Positions 1 through 12,819 of a DNA stretch of 64,000 nucleotides are shown in pieces. Source of the stretch: Absidia repens. Taxonomy: Eukaryota; Mucoromycota; Mucoromycetes; Mucorales; Cunninghamellaceae. Positions within the stretch are counted from its first letter, which is position 1. The number at the start of each line of letters is the position of its first letter. The notes under the pieces were generated by a model. It searched no databases. It saw nothing but the letters and a program-made list of their open reading frames with translations, and had not been told where the DNA came from. Where the stretch lies: assembly GCA_002105175.1 (NCBI GenBank), contig MCGE01000007.1, positions 248,001 to 312,000 on the forward strand. Direction: 5' to 3'. A program made the translations under genes and the position numbers.

Positions 1-2
1 AA

Positions 3-1268
3 TTGACTGAACTACGAATGCTCACAGTTTTATATTTGTATCAGACTCTCAAGTTGCTTGTACTTCTTTACTTTTTCCCAACTTCGATCGATAACACCAA
101 ATTACAACAATGCCTCACATACTTTTTCCCTGCTTATTGCCACTCTTCAAGCGAAAATCAAAAAATGATGTCCAGCGTAAAACCAAAATTTATTCATTCA
201 TATTCAATTGATTACTTTGGTCTAACAGGTTTATAATATTGTTGTTGCTCTTAGATCGCCATCTCTACTCTTCAAGACCTTATATTGACCTACTTGGATC
301 TAGAAGAAGGTGAATCAATGGCGGCACCGAATGTTATTTCTGAAATGATAGCTCATTGGACAGACCCTAGACCATTGGTGGAGTAAGTGGAGAATGGTGA
401 AGGAAAAGGGAAAGTCTGTAGGCTTTAATTATATATATATATATCGACTAACACTTTATTGACTCTTTCATATAACCAGATACCAACGCTCAAATGATGA
501 CGTTGATATGTCAATTCAGGGGAAAATGGCTGTGGATATTCTCCGTACTCTTCATAGAGCTGATAGTTTCAACGATGGTAAGTTTGGTTCGACGAAAAAA
601 GAAAGGGCACTTCCAACTCAGAATCTAATGGGTGGCACTTTTTTTTTAGTTCTACGAAGAGCATTTTGTCACATTCTAACAAAGCTTTACCTGGACGAAG
701 TGGATCAACAAACTTTGAAAACTATATTGGATTTAGCCGAAATCATTGAAAAGGTACAGTTGTAGCGCAATACAAGCTATCCTTCGGTTCCTGCCTTTGT
801 TACTAAACATTTTTTGTTTTATTATTTATTAAACAGGAAAACCCATTAGCTGAGTTCACGCCTCAAAAGCAACTCCAAAGAGTGGTTAATCATGTGAAAA
901 CATTATACGATGAAAATGAAGCAATGGATCAACCAAATGCAGCAAATGCCGATCCCTCTCGTGCTCGGGAAGCATCCGTGTCATCAATCAACACCACAGC
1001 ACCTATAACTACGACCACAGAAACAGCTCTGGCCGGGGAAACGATTGCAACAGCAACATCGACGACAACCACAGCACCAACGGCATCGGCGGAGGCACCA
1101 GGAACTGTATCATCACTGGTGTCAATTTCATCATCAGCACCACCATCGCCACAGCTATCACCGTCATCACCCGCAGCTCCAATGGACGAAGACGATGGAC
1201 TCAATATAGCTGATGCTGTTGAAGTTCCAGCTGAATATAGTGAAAGTGATGGTGACCTAAGCGATTAG
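3..1268 (+). CDS. Condensin complex subunit 3 (CAP-G/Ycg1/Cnd3), 3' part
   Basis: Non-SMC HEAT-repeat subunit of condensin, which compacts mitotic chromosomes. The gene starts upstream of the window. Exons read as (..3)-176, 255-382, 480-577, 650-753 and 837-1268; every junction is GT-AG and keeps the frame. The first visible exon carries KLQQCLTYFFPAYCHSSSEN, which matches the conserved CAP-G signature around an LRQCL..FFP segment, followed by helical HEAT-like sequence ending near LAEFTPQKQLQRVVNHVKTL. The last ~120 residues are a Ser/Thr/Ala-rich tail ending in an acidic stretch, as is usual for CAP-G C-termini. The identification rests on the short N-terminal signature plus the C-terminal layout; another HEAT-repeat protein is less likely. 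No frameshift is seen. Confidence 0.75.
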
Positions 1269-1647
1269 TTTATTTATGTAGATTAGTTATTATTCCATTG
1301 TTATATAATTCAATTGGCAGTAGACTGGTGGTTTTTATTTTAAATATTGTGTATATTGCTATGATCATTTTCATGTCTTCTCCCTTTTTCATTCTTTATA
1401 TCCGGTCCTTTTTTTTTTTTTTTTGGCTCTCTTTTTACTAATAAATAAATGCTCTGATGCTTCGCTGGAGCTTACTTTGGGAAGACCTATTTTTTAGTAG
1501 TTGTCAGGGTTTTATTTGTGAGTCTGGTTTTTTGATGTGATGGATTTAGTATCTCTCCGCCATTTCGCACTTTGGTGGGTAGCCGCTTGGAGCTCAACCA
1601 TCATGTTCTGCGCTATGTCGATTGGGGGAGGGGAGTTTTGTATGCTG

Positions 1648-1683
<36 letters not shown>

Positions 1684-1839
1684 TAGGATGGGGATTAGAT
1701 GACTTTGCCATTTCGCATTTTGGTGGGGGATGTCTAACCGTCATCCACAGCGCTCAGTCGAATGGGTATATCCAGGACGGATTGTGTCCATAATCATATT
1801 CCGCGCACGTGGTTTTATATTTATTTATGTTTGTGTCAT

Positions 1840-2040
1840 TTCCCTATTAAAATGACAGTGAGAATCCCTTTCATTTTGAACTCAATGATTTGGACCACCA
1901 TTAGATTCATCTGCAGCTTAGAATAGTGTTATAGAAAATTTAGCCTAGTATTCGTTGTCATCATTTGTGTGTTATATAAATAAAATATGTCTTGATTCCT
2001 TCTATCACTAGTCTCTCTGTCATCTGTTTACATGACTTTT
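1840..2040 (+). repeat. Dispersed repeat family, partial copy 1
   Basis: Contains the family's right-hand segment: CCTTTCATTTTGAACTC, then an ACCACCATTAGATTC stretch, a CTTAG..TAGTATT..TTGTCAT stretch and AATAAAATATGTCTTGATTCC followed by TCTCTCTGTCATCTG. The order is the same as in the full copies at 2260 and 13518. The CACGTG core is absent, so this copy is truncated or decayed. Confidence 0.6.
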
Positions 2041-2259
2041 TTTTTTGTTGAGTATGTATACATGTATGCAGAAAAAAAATACTGGTGAGTGTATGTAAGA
2101 AAAAGAGTGGACTGGATATTAGCAACTTTGATCATCATATCATGTATACTGTGCATATCTACGCGTTAAAAAAAGCATGCGTTTGTCCGAAAAATAGACT
2201 TGCAAATATATAAGACTCTGGATGGGAATATAGATACTGTACTATATGGTGCAGGTATA

Positions 2260-3120
2260 CTCAAAGGCAGGAGAGACAATGTAAATAAAAAAAAAGTTAG
2301 AAATATTTTATGCAGATGTGCTAGTTCAATAAGATAAGGTAAGCAGCTATCATATAGTGAGCGGCAAACTACTCTACAACTAAACTTGGCCGAATTGATT
2401 TATCTTGTCTGCTTAGTCATTAATGGGAGAGGACTACCATGTCGCTAATGATGAATGGGGATGAGTACTGCCACGAAAAGAGAACAACCATAAATATTTA
2501 TGTTGTATGGCGTTGATTGTAGAGAAAAAAAAAGAGTATCTCCCTTCGATATTTGTATCCATCAAACAAAAAAACGCCTAAGAAAGATTAAAAACTTTTC
2601 AAATCCCGCCCACGTGAATGTTATTTTCATCCGTTTTATTTTTTCGCTCCCTCTCTTTTCAATTTCTTTTTCTTTTTTCTTTTTTTTCATCATTCAACTT
2701 TTTTAAGGTCATTATGATGTTAGATTAGTGCCAGGACTAGCTTAGAAGGGCTTTCAGCTCAGGGATTGCAAGATACATAGGACAACCGTTTCATTTTGAA
2801 TTCAGGATTTAGACCCACCATTAGTTTGCTTTTTGAAGTTTCTATTAGCTTAGTTTAGTATTAGTTTGTCATAGTTTGTATCTACATCTCAATAAAATTT
2901 GTCTCTTCTTACTTGTTTCAATAAAAAATGTCCCATAAGTCTCTCTCATATCGCATGCAATAGATTCATTTTTTACTACCACACTCATTTTAATCAGTAT
3001 TGGTATACTTCAATAAATCAAGTCCCGTTAGTCTTTCTCATATCTTGTATAGTTTATTAAGTCTCATTTTACAATTGTCCTACGAAACACGTGTTTTTTA
3101 ATCAACCCCTTCTACAACTA
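2260..3120 (+). repeat. Dispersed repeat family, copy 2
   Basis: Has the left arm (GAGACAATGTAAA, then AGCTATCATATAGTGAGCGG), the core CCCGCCCACGTGAATG at about 2605-2620, a CT-rich tract, TTAGATTAGTGCCAGGACTAG, the CATTTTGAATTCAGGATTTAG segment and two AATAAA-type units, each followed by a TCTCTCATATC-like string. No ORF of substance lies inside. Confidence 0.75.
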
Positions 3121-3852
3121 CTTCCCTTCCCCGTTTAGTTCCAGCAATTAACTAACAGTTTCAGAAATGACCAACAACCACAGAAAACGATATTACAATA
3201 AGCCCGTTTTTTGTAAGAAATCAATATAACTTTCAATGTGCACCAATAGCCCCTATTCCTCTACCCAACACCTTCAACATTGAATTACAAATCATAAGCA
3301 GTCCGACCGCTTTGTTACATACATTGCATCCCCCACTGACTTGGTCAGCGCATCTAAAACACACTCATAACCAATATCCCAACCGAATAACGTCAACCAC
3401 AATGCCATCACCACCACCACCAATTAATATATCACCCAGATGATCGAAAACCATCACATAGTATTTGTATTTTCTATGTACATAAAGAATATCGTTTATT
3501 TCGTCAAAATAATAAAAAAAAGATTAAGACAAGATAGAATAATGGAAATCTAAGTTTCCGTAAGATAAAAAAAATTTTAAAGGGACGATGATGATAGAAG
3601 GAGGAGTCAAAAACACTCATAAAAAAGTCAATAATGACTTGAGAGTTAAACACACACAATAAAAGGTTGAAAGGGGGGGAATGAAGTCTATTGTACTAAA
3701 GAAGAGGAGAAGGAGTGGGGGTTGTGGGCGGGAAAGAGATAAATGGTAACAATAATAATGATAATAATAATAAAAAGGGGATGTATAAAATATGTAATAA
3801 GCCAAGAAGAAGACCAGCATAATCTTGCGTCATTGTAATTTTGTTTGTTGTT

Positions 3853-6368
3853 CTAGTATGGCGATGGATTAGATGAATCTGGTGGAGAAGAAGCGGTTGA
3901 AGAGGTACCACCATCAGCGGTCAATGGCGTTGCTGTTGTGGCTGTTGTTGTTGTTGTCGAAGACTGCAATTTCTTTCCCTTCAGCATGTTCTTGAGCGCA
4001 CGTAAAGCAAACACAGTCAAACCAATGCCACTCCAATCTTCGTCGTGAAGGTCACGCAAATCGCCCACGGTCATGATATCTTGATTCTGTAGCTTGTTGA
4101 TCCATTGGTGAGCTTTATCAGCATTTCGGTGAGTAGCAACGGCACAATCACGAACAAATACATCAATAGTGGTATCATCCGAGTATTCTATGTTATTCAA
4201 AAAAAAAAAAAAAAGCAAAAAAGTATTGGCATTTTGAGAGTTTCTTTTCTTCTTTAGTTGTTGCTTTTATCTTACCTTCCAAAATGTGAGAGAAGAGGGC
4301 CTCACGCATGGCTGAATTGTTTTCATCGGATTTCCGGGGTTCATCTGAAGGTGGAGCCATGGACTGATTATCTTGAACGGAGGATGCGGGTGAGGCGTTT
4401 TCGTACCGTTGGGTGTCGATTTTAAGGTCTTTCCATTCCCTTACTGCTTGCGTTTCTGAAGAACGGGCAGGAGCTGGCACTGCCATCGGAGCTGTTGCTG
4501 TAGTTGCCGCTATTCCAGGTGCTGCCGATGTTGTTGTTGAAGATGCTGATGATGAAGTCGGAAGCTGTGCTGGTGCTGACAATGAGTTTGCTTCTCCAGG
4601 GACAGTCAAATTCGATCCACCAGTTGAACTTGATTCATTGCTGCTGTTTTTGTTTTCAGGTTGCTTTTGTTGCAGTTCTTCCATTTCACGTAGATTCCGA
4701 ACGGTTTCCCTGTATTTTGCTTCGGCTACCCGAGCCCTGGATTCATAGTCCTCACACTTGTGTTCAACATCCACAATTCGATCAGTTGCAAGGTCCAATT
4801 CTTGTCGGGTACGTTCCAATTCCGAACGAATATCACTTTCACGGCGCCACACAGATTGGCGGGCTTGTTCAGCTTGTTCGGATTCACTTGGCTTGTCAAT
4901 GTCCCGTAGTATACGGTTGATTTCCTTGGTGATATGGTATTGGTATCGTTCTGGTAATACTTGTTCTTCAATCTATGATACAAAGGAAAAGATAATAAGT
5001 AAGATGAATAATCTGTAGTACCTTTTTTTGTTTTGATTAATCATTGAGACTTACCATTTCTCTTACCACCTGTTCGGCAGTATCAGTTTCAACATTGAAA
5101 TCAAATTTCACAGAGAGCTTATCCATGCCTTTGAAGACCACTTGTAAAGTCAGATGAACATGAGATGGATCAGCAATCAATAAGACGACATCAGGTTCCA
5201 CAGCAAGAAATGAGTGTTCCAATATTTCCTGAGCTGACATTCTAATCAAATTATACAAACAAGATAAGAACAAAATAAGAAAAAAGGGAATAATAATGAC
5301 ACGATTTTTACCTTTCATCTTCAGGACCGATGCAGTTTTCAATTACATTTAAAACTTCATCATTTTGGATTTGATCAAGACAAGCAGGTTTGACACCCTG
5401 AAGAGATAAACAAACAATGGAAATGAGATGGAGATTGGCTACATACTGTAATAATACTGACTTGAGCTTATACTTACAGAAGACACCTTGCGATAAATTT
5501 GAGCAGCATTGCGGCATTCACCATAAGGATATTCACCGGTAACCATTTCCAAGAGACACATTCCAAAAGCATAGATATCGACTTTTTCACTGTAGCCAAG
5601 CTCCTCATACATTTCGGGGGCCATGAATTCTGGAGTGCCAATGATGGTATATTTCTTGCCCATTTTCATTTCAGCGGTTCCCATATCACCAATCTTGACT
5701 TCACCATGAGCGCCATTGATAAAGATATTGTCACACTTGATATCACGATGGATGATCGGAGGTGTATAGCCATGAAGATAAACCAAACCCTTCAATATTT
5801 GACGAGACCACCGTTTAATGATTTTGAGATTGGGCAAGTTGAGTTTTCGGATGTATTCACGCAGTGTCCCGGAGGTCATGAGCTCTGTGACGAACACAAA
5901 TTCGTTCTTGGTCACCCACGCATCGTGAAAGGCAATAACATTGGGATGACGGACAGATTTCAGGATTTCTATTTCATGTTCCATCACTTTGTTGTCTGGT
6001 GAATGAACTCCCTATTGATGGAAAGAAAGAAAAAAGATGAGTTGACTTATATATTCCCCTGATACGAACTATTTTGTTATCTGTGAAATATTCTTTTTTG
6101 TTTTACCATCATTGAGTTCCATGCTACTTCATATCCCTCTATAAGGAGTATAAAAGAAAAGAGAATAGCTTAGTCATACAACGAAAACATTGTGGTATGT
6201 ATTGTTTTCTTACTTACCTTCACGATCAATAGCTTTGTAGACAACTTTGTACGCACCTTTTCCAAGTAGTGTGTTGAGTCGGACGTAGCGTTCATTAGGA
6301 GATACTTCAATCACTTTCTCCGTATCCAAGGATTCTGACTGGTCGTTGATATCGTTTGATTGTGACAT
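3853..6368 (-). CDS. WNK-type serine/threonine protein kinase with C-terminal SAM-like domain
   Basis: With-no-lysine kinase; in animals and plants these control ion homeostasis and volume responses through SPAK/OSR1-type kinases. Seven exons: 6368-6218, 6138-6107, 6011-5478, 5397-5312, 5241-5055, 4972-4276 and 4187-3853, all GT-AG and in frame (673 aa). The glycine loop [10 protein letters not shown] (res 36-45) carries the substitute catalytic Lys at 41, while the usual VAIK position reads VAWN (Asn58), the defining WNK swap. [10 protein letters not shown] (Asp151), DMG instead of DFG (Asp170), and [13 protein letters not shown] (from 186) follow. Residues ~295-345 resemble the WNK OSR1-C-terminal-like domain, then a coiled coil, a low-complexity linker and a SAM-like helical domain (~563-635). 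The start MSQSNDIND is the first Met close to the kinase domain. Confidence 0.93.
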
Positions 6369-6637
6369 GTAAAAGAATGTTGAAGTGAGGTAAGGGTGGA
6401 ACAATAAAAGAAGGGACTTGAGAACTTTTTTTTTCCAACAAAATAGTTCTCTTTGAAGCCTTTCAAAGATCAAAAGGCAAAGAGGGGGGAAGAGACGGTA
6501 AGGGTAGCAGGCAAAAAGATATGAGTATTGAAGAAGAAAAAAAAAATATGGAGAAAAAAAAACAATTTGGCCAAACAGAATTTATGAGTGGTCGTAAATT
6601 CACACGCCGCTTGATTTTTATGAGATTTTTCGAAATA

Positions 6638-7824
6638 TCAGTAATCAATCACTTTATAAGGGTCTCCCGTAAAATCGAGCAAAGATTTCCAATAAGTTTC
6701 TAAATCATATCTAAATGGATAATCACCACCAAAATCAGTCTCTAATTGATCATTTGATATAAAATCTTTGAAATGAACCCATTCATTGGTAGTGGCCTTT
6801 GTATCGTCTTGTTTCCCATCTACATTGTCATACACAAATTTGATCTTGTTCTTTGTTACCGGGTCCATGAATGGGGATATCATTTTGAAAGTCGCAAAAA
6901 CGAACCAAGGTGCTATATATATATATATATATATAGTCAATTAATACAATCATCATTTACAGCCTATCTGATTATCATACTTACATTTAACCACAAAAGC
7001 AATTCCTAGTCTCTCTGGATAATGATTTCCAAGAATATCCAAGAATTTTTTGCACGTATTTAAACTTGGATTATGTGAGACAGAGGAGTCTTTGAAGTCG
7101 ACAATAATGGCAATATTTTCCACCTTGGCTGGCATCAACCGAATACCACGCTCCAAGCTGTAGACGATATTTTTTACTTGACGTTCAGCATCTTTGGAGT
7201 TTTGTAATCTTGGTCGCATGATCCATATTGGTCTTCCATTTTTATCGAACCCATTGAAATACATTTTTCCCGTTTCAGCCTATACAGAAAATTAATTAAA
7301 AATCCGCACCGAGAGAGATTCTCCATTAATTTATTACCTCAGGTTTGATATAGTCAGGATCCAATTGATCGGGTCGATAATCTCTTCTCCATCTAACGGT
7401 GTTTTCTAACATGGTTTTTGCAGCCTAATAAAGAAAATGAAAATAAACACATCAGTAGCGTGATCAGGGACAAAATGGAGCGTTGAACAATGGCGGGTTG
7501 TGACACCATCATTTTTATTTTTACTTCGTAGTCCCATTTCCGTGCACGCATGTAACGTTTTAAAGTCCCAGTAGTCAAAAATCGTTTTTCATTTTCATGA
7601 TATTCATGACTAGTGGGTAATAATATTGTCTCTATATATTCTTGTAGCTGGTTTAGTTTTTGCTGCTGATCACTCGTAATTATGGGAGTATTTAGCAGTT
7701 GAAGATCCTTTGGGGGCGATAGTATAGGCTGAGAAGTCACTGGTAGTGTTACTTTTTCAAATATATCAGGGCAGGATTGCTTGTTATCAGTGGCCGTATG
7801 AGTACTGGGTTTGAAGCGAAACAT
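6638..7824 (-). CDS. CRAL-TRIO (Sec14-like) lipid-binding protein
   Basis: Predicted phospholipid/small-lipid transfer protein of the Sec14 superfamily, 318 aa, cytosolic (no signal peptide). Exons 7824-7525, 7424-7338, 7279-6985 and 6912-6638 join in frame. The N-terminal CRAL-TRIO-N helix holds the TLKRYMRARKWDYE motif and then ENTVRWRRDYRPD. The lipid-binding lobe shows GKMYFNGFDKNGRPIWIMRP, the EN-(I)-AIIVDFKD strand and NHYPERLGIAFVVK followed by PWFVFATFKMISPFMDP, the standard order for the fold. It looks closest to the fungal Csr1/Pdr16-like group, but the exact ligand cannot be read from sequence. The last intron ends in an (AT)n-rich acceptor at about 6913. Confidence 0.9.
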
Positions 7825-8374
7825 ATTTATGCTATTAATGAAGGAAAAAGGAGATAGCAAGTAAGATAAAGAAATAGAGAAGAAAAAGAAAAAGAAGAAT
7901 AAGAAGTTTTGTGACCAAAGTCATATTAAATGGTCAAAAAAGGCGACAAAAAATTTATCCGTTCAAAGGAAAAATAGTTGTTTTCCGAGGTAGAGACAGT
8001 CAGTAATCCATTTTTCTCCTTCAAGCGTATAAAACGTGCCCTAGAATATAATTACTCTTTCCATCGCAGTAGACTAAAGCTTGTTTTATTTGATAAGGGC
8101 TTTAGAAAGATTTTTTGTTTATGAGGATTTTTATGACGAATCGGTTCGTTTTGCAGGAATCGCTAGGGCAGTAAAAAAAACCAGGGCACTGTTTAAACCC
8201 CGCATTTTTGATATTTGAGCAGGCAAGGGGGTCTTTTAAGTCACAGTAATTTTTTTTTTATTGGGCCAATTTTGGCTTGTTTTTTCAGGCGCCTCTCTTT
8301 TCTTTTTGTTTTTTTCATTGAAAAGAAAACAAATACCCCTCTCCTTTCATCTCAATTTATATTCTTTATCAAAC
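7825..8374. other. Divergent promoter region, CRAL-TRIO / ATP1
   Basis: 550 bp between two outward-pointing starts. It contains a TTTAAACCCCGC string (about 8192-8203), C/T-rich stretches before the ATP1 start and several A/T runs. No coding signal was seen. Confidence 0.5.
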
Positions 8375-10185
8375 ATGTTGAGAAACGCTACTCGCATCGC
8401 CCGCCCTGCTTTGGCTTCCTTCGCTCGCACCAGTGCTGTATGTCGATAGACAGAAAAAAAAATCAGTACCTTTCATTGACTTCATATGAATAGATTGATA
8501 TACTAATCCCCACTTTTTTTCAACTGTAGTTCCGTCCCACTGTCAGCGCTGCTGCTAACGTCTTGCGCACCTATGCCACTGCCAAGCCCTCCACCTCTGA
8601 AGTCTCTTCCATTCTTGAAGAACGTATCTTGGGTTCCTCCTCTGAAGCCAACCTTCAAGAAACTGGCCGTGTTTTGTCCATTGGTGATGGTATTGCTCGT
8701 GTTTATGGCTTGAAGAACGTCCAAGCTGAAGAAATGGTTGAATTCTCTAGCGGACTCAAGGTAAGTTGATTTTTTATAACAACGGCTTTATTTAAACTCG
8801 TCTTTACTTACGGCTTCCTCCTTTCTTTCCAGGGTATGGCCCTTAACTTGGAAGCTGACAACGTTGGTATTGTGGTGTTCGGTAATGATCGTTTGATCAA
8901 GGAAGGTGACACTGTCAAGCGTACTGGTGCTATTGTTGATGTCCCTGTTGGTCCTGGTATCTTGGGTCGTGTCGTCGATGCTCTCGGTAACCCCATTGAT
9001 GGTAAAGGACCCTTGGAAACTGCTGGCCGTTCTCGTGTCCAAGTCAAGGCTCCTGGTATTTTGCCCCGTCACTCTGTCAACGAACCTATGCAAACTGGTA
9101 TCAAATCTGTCGACTCCATGGTGCCCATTGGTCGTGGTCAACGTGAATTGATTATTGGTGATCGTCAAACTGGTAAGACTGCCGTTGCCCTTGACACCAT
9201 CCTTAACCAAAAGAACTGGAACAACGGATCTGATGAAGCCAAGAAGTTGTACTGTATCTACGTTGCCGTTGGTCAAAAGCGATCCACTGTTGCCCAATTG
9301 GTCCGTACTTTGGAAGAAAATGATGCTATGAAGTACACCATTGTTGTTGCTGCTACTGCCTCTGAAGCCGCTCCTCTCCAATATCTTGCTCCTTTCTCTG
9401 GTGCCGCCTTTGGTGAATGGTTCCGTGACAACGGTCGTCACTCTTTGATCATTTATGACGATTTGTCCAAGCAAGCTGTTGCCTACCGTCAAATGTCTCT
9501 TTTGCTCCGTCGTCCTCCTGGTCGTGAAGCTTACCCTGGTGATGTGTTCTACCTCCACTCCCGTTTGTTGGAACGTGCTGCCAAGATGAACAAGGACTTC
9601 GGTTACGGTTCCATGACCGCTTTGCCCATCATTGAAACCCAAGGTGGTGATGTGTCTGCTTATATTCCTACCAACGTCATTTCCATTACTGATGGTCAAA
9701 TTTTCTTGGAAGCCGAACTTTTCTTCAAGGGTATCCGTCCCTCCATTAACGTCGGTCTCTCCGTGTCCCGTGTCGGTTCCGCTGCTCAAACCAAGGCCAT
9801 GAAGCAAGTCGCTGGTTCCCTCAAGCTCTTCTTGGCCCAATACCGTGAAGTTGCTGCCTTTGCCCAATTCGGTTCTGATTTGGATGCTTCCACTCAATTC
9901 TTGTTGAACCGTGGTGCCCGTTTGACTGAATTGTTGAAGCAACCCCAATACTCTCCTTTGTCTATCCAAGTCCAAGTCCCCATTGTCTTCGCTGGTGTCA
10001 ACGGTTTCCTTGACAAGATCCCCGTCCAAAAGGTCGTTGACTGGGAAAAGGATTTCATCTCTTACATCTCTGCTGAACACAAGTCCGTCCTCGAAGAAAT
10101 CCGCACCCAAGGTGTCCTCTCCAAGGATTTGGAAGGCAAGCTCCGTGAAATCTGTGACACCCACACCAAGTCCTTCATTGCTTAG
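8375..10185 (+). CDS. ATP1: Mitochondrial F1F0-ATP synthase subunit alpha
   Basis: Alpha subunit of the F1 catalytic head, mitochondrial matrix side of the inner membrane. Exons 8375-8437, 8530-8760 and 8833-10185 give 548 aa, the usual length. The first exon ([20 protein letters not shown]) is an Arg/Ala/Ser-rich mitochondrial presequence. The Walker A loop GDRQTGKT lies at 207-214; [26 protein letters not shown] and [15 protein letters not shown], all typical of alpha subunits, follow. Codon use is strongly biased to C-ending and preferred codons (GGT, GTC, AAG, TTG), unlike neighbours such as the WNK gene, consistent with high expression. The bias also leaves a long shadow reading frame on the opposite strand, which is not a gene. 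Confidence 0.99.
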
Positions 10186-10519
10186 ATTATATTAGTTTGG
10201 ATGTAGTTTAGCTTTCTCTTTCTCTTTCTCTCTCTTATTCTTTGTTTTATGCATGCTCTTCCTCGTTTTGCATTATCCCTCTCTCTCACTCTCCATTCTT
10301 TCTATTATTTTATATTGCTGTATTTATCTTATAATAAAATGATGCCAATAACGTCTTTTTGAAATTTTATGCAAAACTCTCTGCGTCAACCCTCAAAAAA
10401 AAAGCCACCTGTCGGACAATAAAAAATGCTTGGACCTCGATCAACTCAAAATAAAAAAAAAAAAAAAAAGACACTGACCGCTCTTCCCTTTTTTTCGAAC
10501 ATATTTGATCCCACTTAAG
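10186..10519. other. ATP1 3' UTR and NOP16 promoter region
   Basis: CT-rich 3' UTR of ATP1 with an ATAATAAAATGATG polyadenylation-type signal near 10330, then an A-rich stretch (A runs at 10395 and 10450) before the NOP16 start. No other feature was seen. Confidence 0.5.
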
Positions 10520-11479
10520 ATGGCCACCCCTAGACAAAGAAGAACCCAAAAATCCGGCAAAAGAAACACCAGAAGAACAGCCGACAAAAAAGAAAGGTGA
10601 CTTTCAAGGTAAGTAGTCAACAAAATCATCACTGTAAGGATAAAAAAAGAAAAATGGATAGGGGCACTGATAGATCTGGTTTCTTTTTTCTCTCGATCAT
10701 AGGGTAATGCTTATGTCAAGGCCAACTGGAACAAGAACCAAACATTGATTCAAAAGTAAGCGAGAAAAAAAAAAAGAAGAAGAAGATTGAATAGGATAGC
10801 GGGGGTTGATGTACCATTATCAACGACTATTGATTTTGATACTAATACCATTACTGTTGTTTTCTATCATGAATAGTTATCGACGACTTGGTTTATTGAC
10901 GAATTTGAATGGTAAAGCGACTGGTGGTGTGGAAAAGAACTATGCCGATAAAACTGATCAAGCCATGGACACTGAACAAGACGAAGCGAATGACGAACCT
11001 GTCGACCTTAAAGAATTGACTGAAGCCGATATTGAACAACTAAAGAAAACATTACGGCCAGACGAAGGTTTGATTCAACGAGACGACGATGGAAATATTA
11101 TTCAAATCATTACCGGTGAAAGACCTGTAAGTTGATAATATGAGTATGTAGTTTGGGAAATACTGGCATTGACTATTTTTTATTGTATGACGATGATAAT
11201 GACGATGTAGAGCCACGATGATATTCTGGATGCTCCTATTGTGGCAGAGGAAGCCAAAACTGATTTTGTGCGTGGATTGGAAGAACAAGCATCTGTGGTC
11301 CGTCATGTAGAACGTCACGTCTCATCATCCGAAGTGCAATGGTTAGAAAAGCTGATGGAAAAACATGGTGACGATGTGGATGCCATGTTCTGGACAAGGA
11401 ACTGAATACCAACCAACTCACCACTAGTCAACTGAAGAAACGAATCAAGAATTATCACAAAACTTTCGGCACCAACTAG
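10520..11479 (+). CDS. NOP16: Ribosome biogenesis protein NOP16 (two apparent frameshifts)
   Basis: Nucleolar factor for 60S subunit assembly. Exons 10520-10608, 10703-10755, 10877-11126 and 11211-11479; about 220 aa if read through. The N-terminus MATPRQRRTQKSGKRNTRRT is the basic NOP16 start; exon 2 gives GNAYVKANWNKNQTLIQ and exon 3 NYRRLGLLTNLNGKATGG, both family hallmarks; QWLEKLMEKHGDD precedes the conserved C-terminus. As printed, the frame breaks twice: in the A run 10586-10591 (the annotated frame hits TGA at once, while the next frame reads KVTFK up to the splice site) and at the GG of 11392-11393 (the next frame reads DKELNTNQLTTSQLKKRI to a stop at 11477-11479). Both are explained by one missing homopolymer base. 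A sequencing error is likelier than pseudogenisation because splice sites and the rest of the protein are intact. Confidence 0.88.
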
Positions 11480-12378
<899 letters not shown>

Positions 12379-12539
12379 TTTATATATTTGACAAAGATAG
12401 ACACAGTATATGTAAAAAGACAAGTAGAATAAATACATAAAAAAGGATTTTATTGGAATGGAATCTAAGTATACTATTGTTGCTTGTCATTTGACGCTGA
12501 TGGCTTTATTGAATAATACAAAGTGTCGTGGTTGGTCAC

Positions 12540-12819
12540 TTATTTTTCGTAGTTGTGCTTGATATCCTTCCATTGTTTCTATATATGAATTTAAAACACA
12601 TGATGAGTTTTCAGGATATATGAATTGAAATACAGGTTGATCACTATTATCAGTACTTACACCCTTGTTGACCTTGTCCCAAATGGTGGTGCTGGCAGTA
12701 TCGTAAACAACTTCAAAAGCAATGGCAGAAACAAAGATGGAAGTGATGAACACAGAGTTCTTTTTGAAGAGAGTGTTGTAAACACCACGAGCAATACCAG
12801 ATGAAGCAGCAGCAGGCAT
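12540..12819 (-). CDS. QCR9: Cytochrome bc1 complex subunit 9 (QCR9/UCRC)
   Basis: Small single-span subunit of respiratory complex III in the mitochondrial inner membrane. Exon 1, 12819-12661 (53 aa), ends ..TTIWDKVNKG; an 82-bp GT-AG intron follows; exon 2, 12578-12540, adds KQWKDIKHNYEK and the stop, giving 65 aa, the normal family size. YNTLFKKNSVFITSIFVSAI then FEVVYDTAST match the QCR9 core, and NKGKQWKDI is the family's C-terminal signature. Reading straight through the intron gives a longer but wrong protein; the 13-codon second exon restores the conserved end. Confidence 0.95.

Larger units (their letters stand above)
1269..3852. other. Gene-free spacer between condensin and WNK genes
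   Basis: The first ~200 bp hold the probable 3' UTR and AATAAA signals of the condensin gene (near 1440). An A tract of about 34 lies at 1648-1681. Two members of the dispersed repeat family (1840-2040 and 2260-3120) fill much of the rest. 3120-3600 is AT-rich with no recognised feature, and 3600-3852 is the probable 3' UTR of the minus-strand kinase gene. No credible protein gene was found. Confidence 0.6.

Noticed and set aside
8788..10164. 458-codon open frame on the minus strand opposite ATP1
   Set aside because: Shadow of the strongly biased ATP1 codons; low-complexity Thr/Asn/Gly/Asp composition and no family resemblance.
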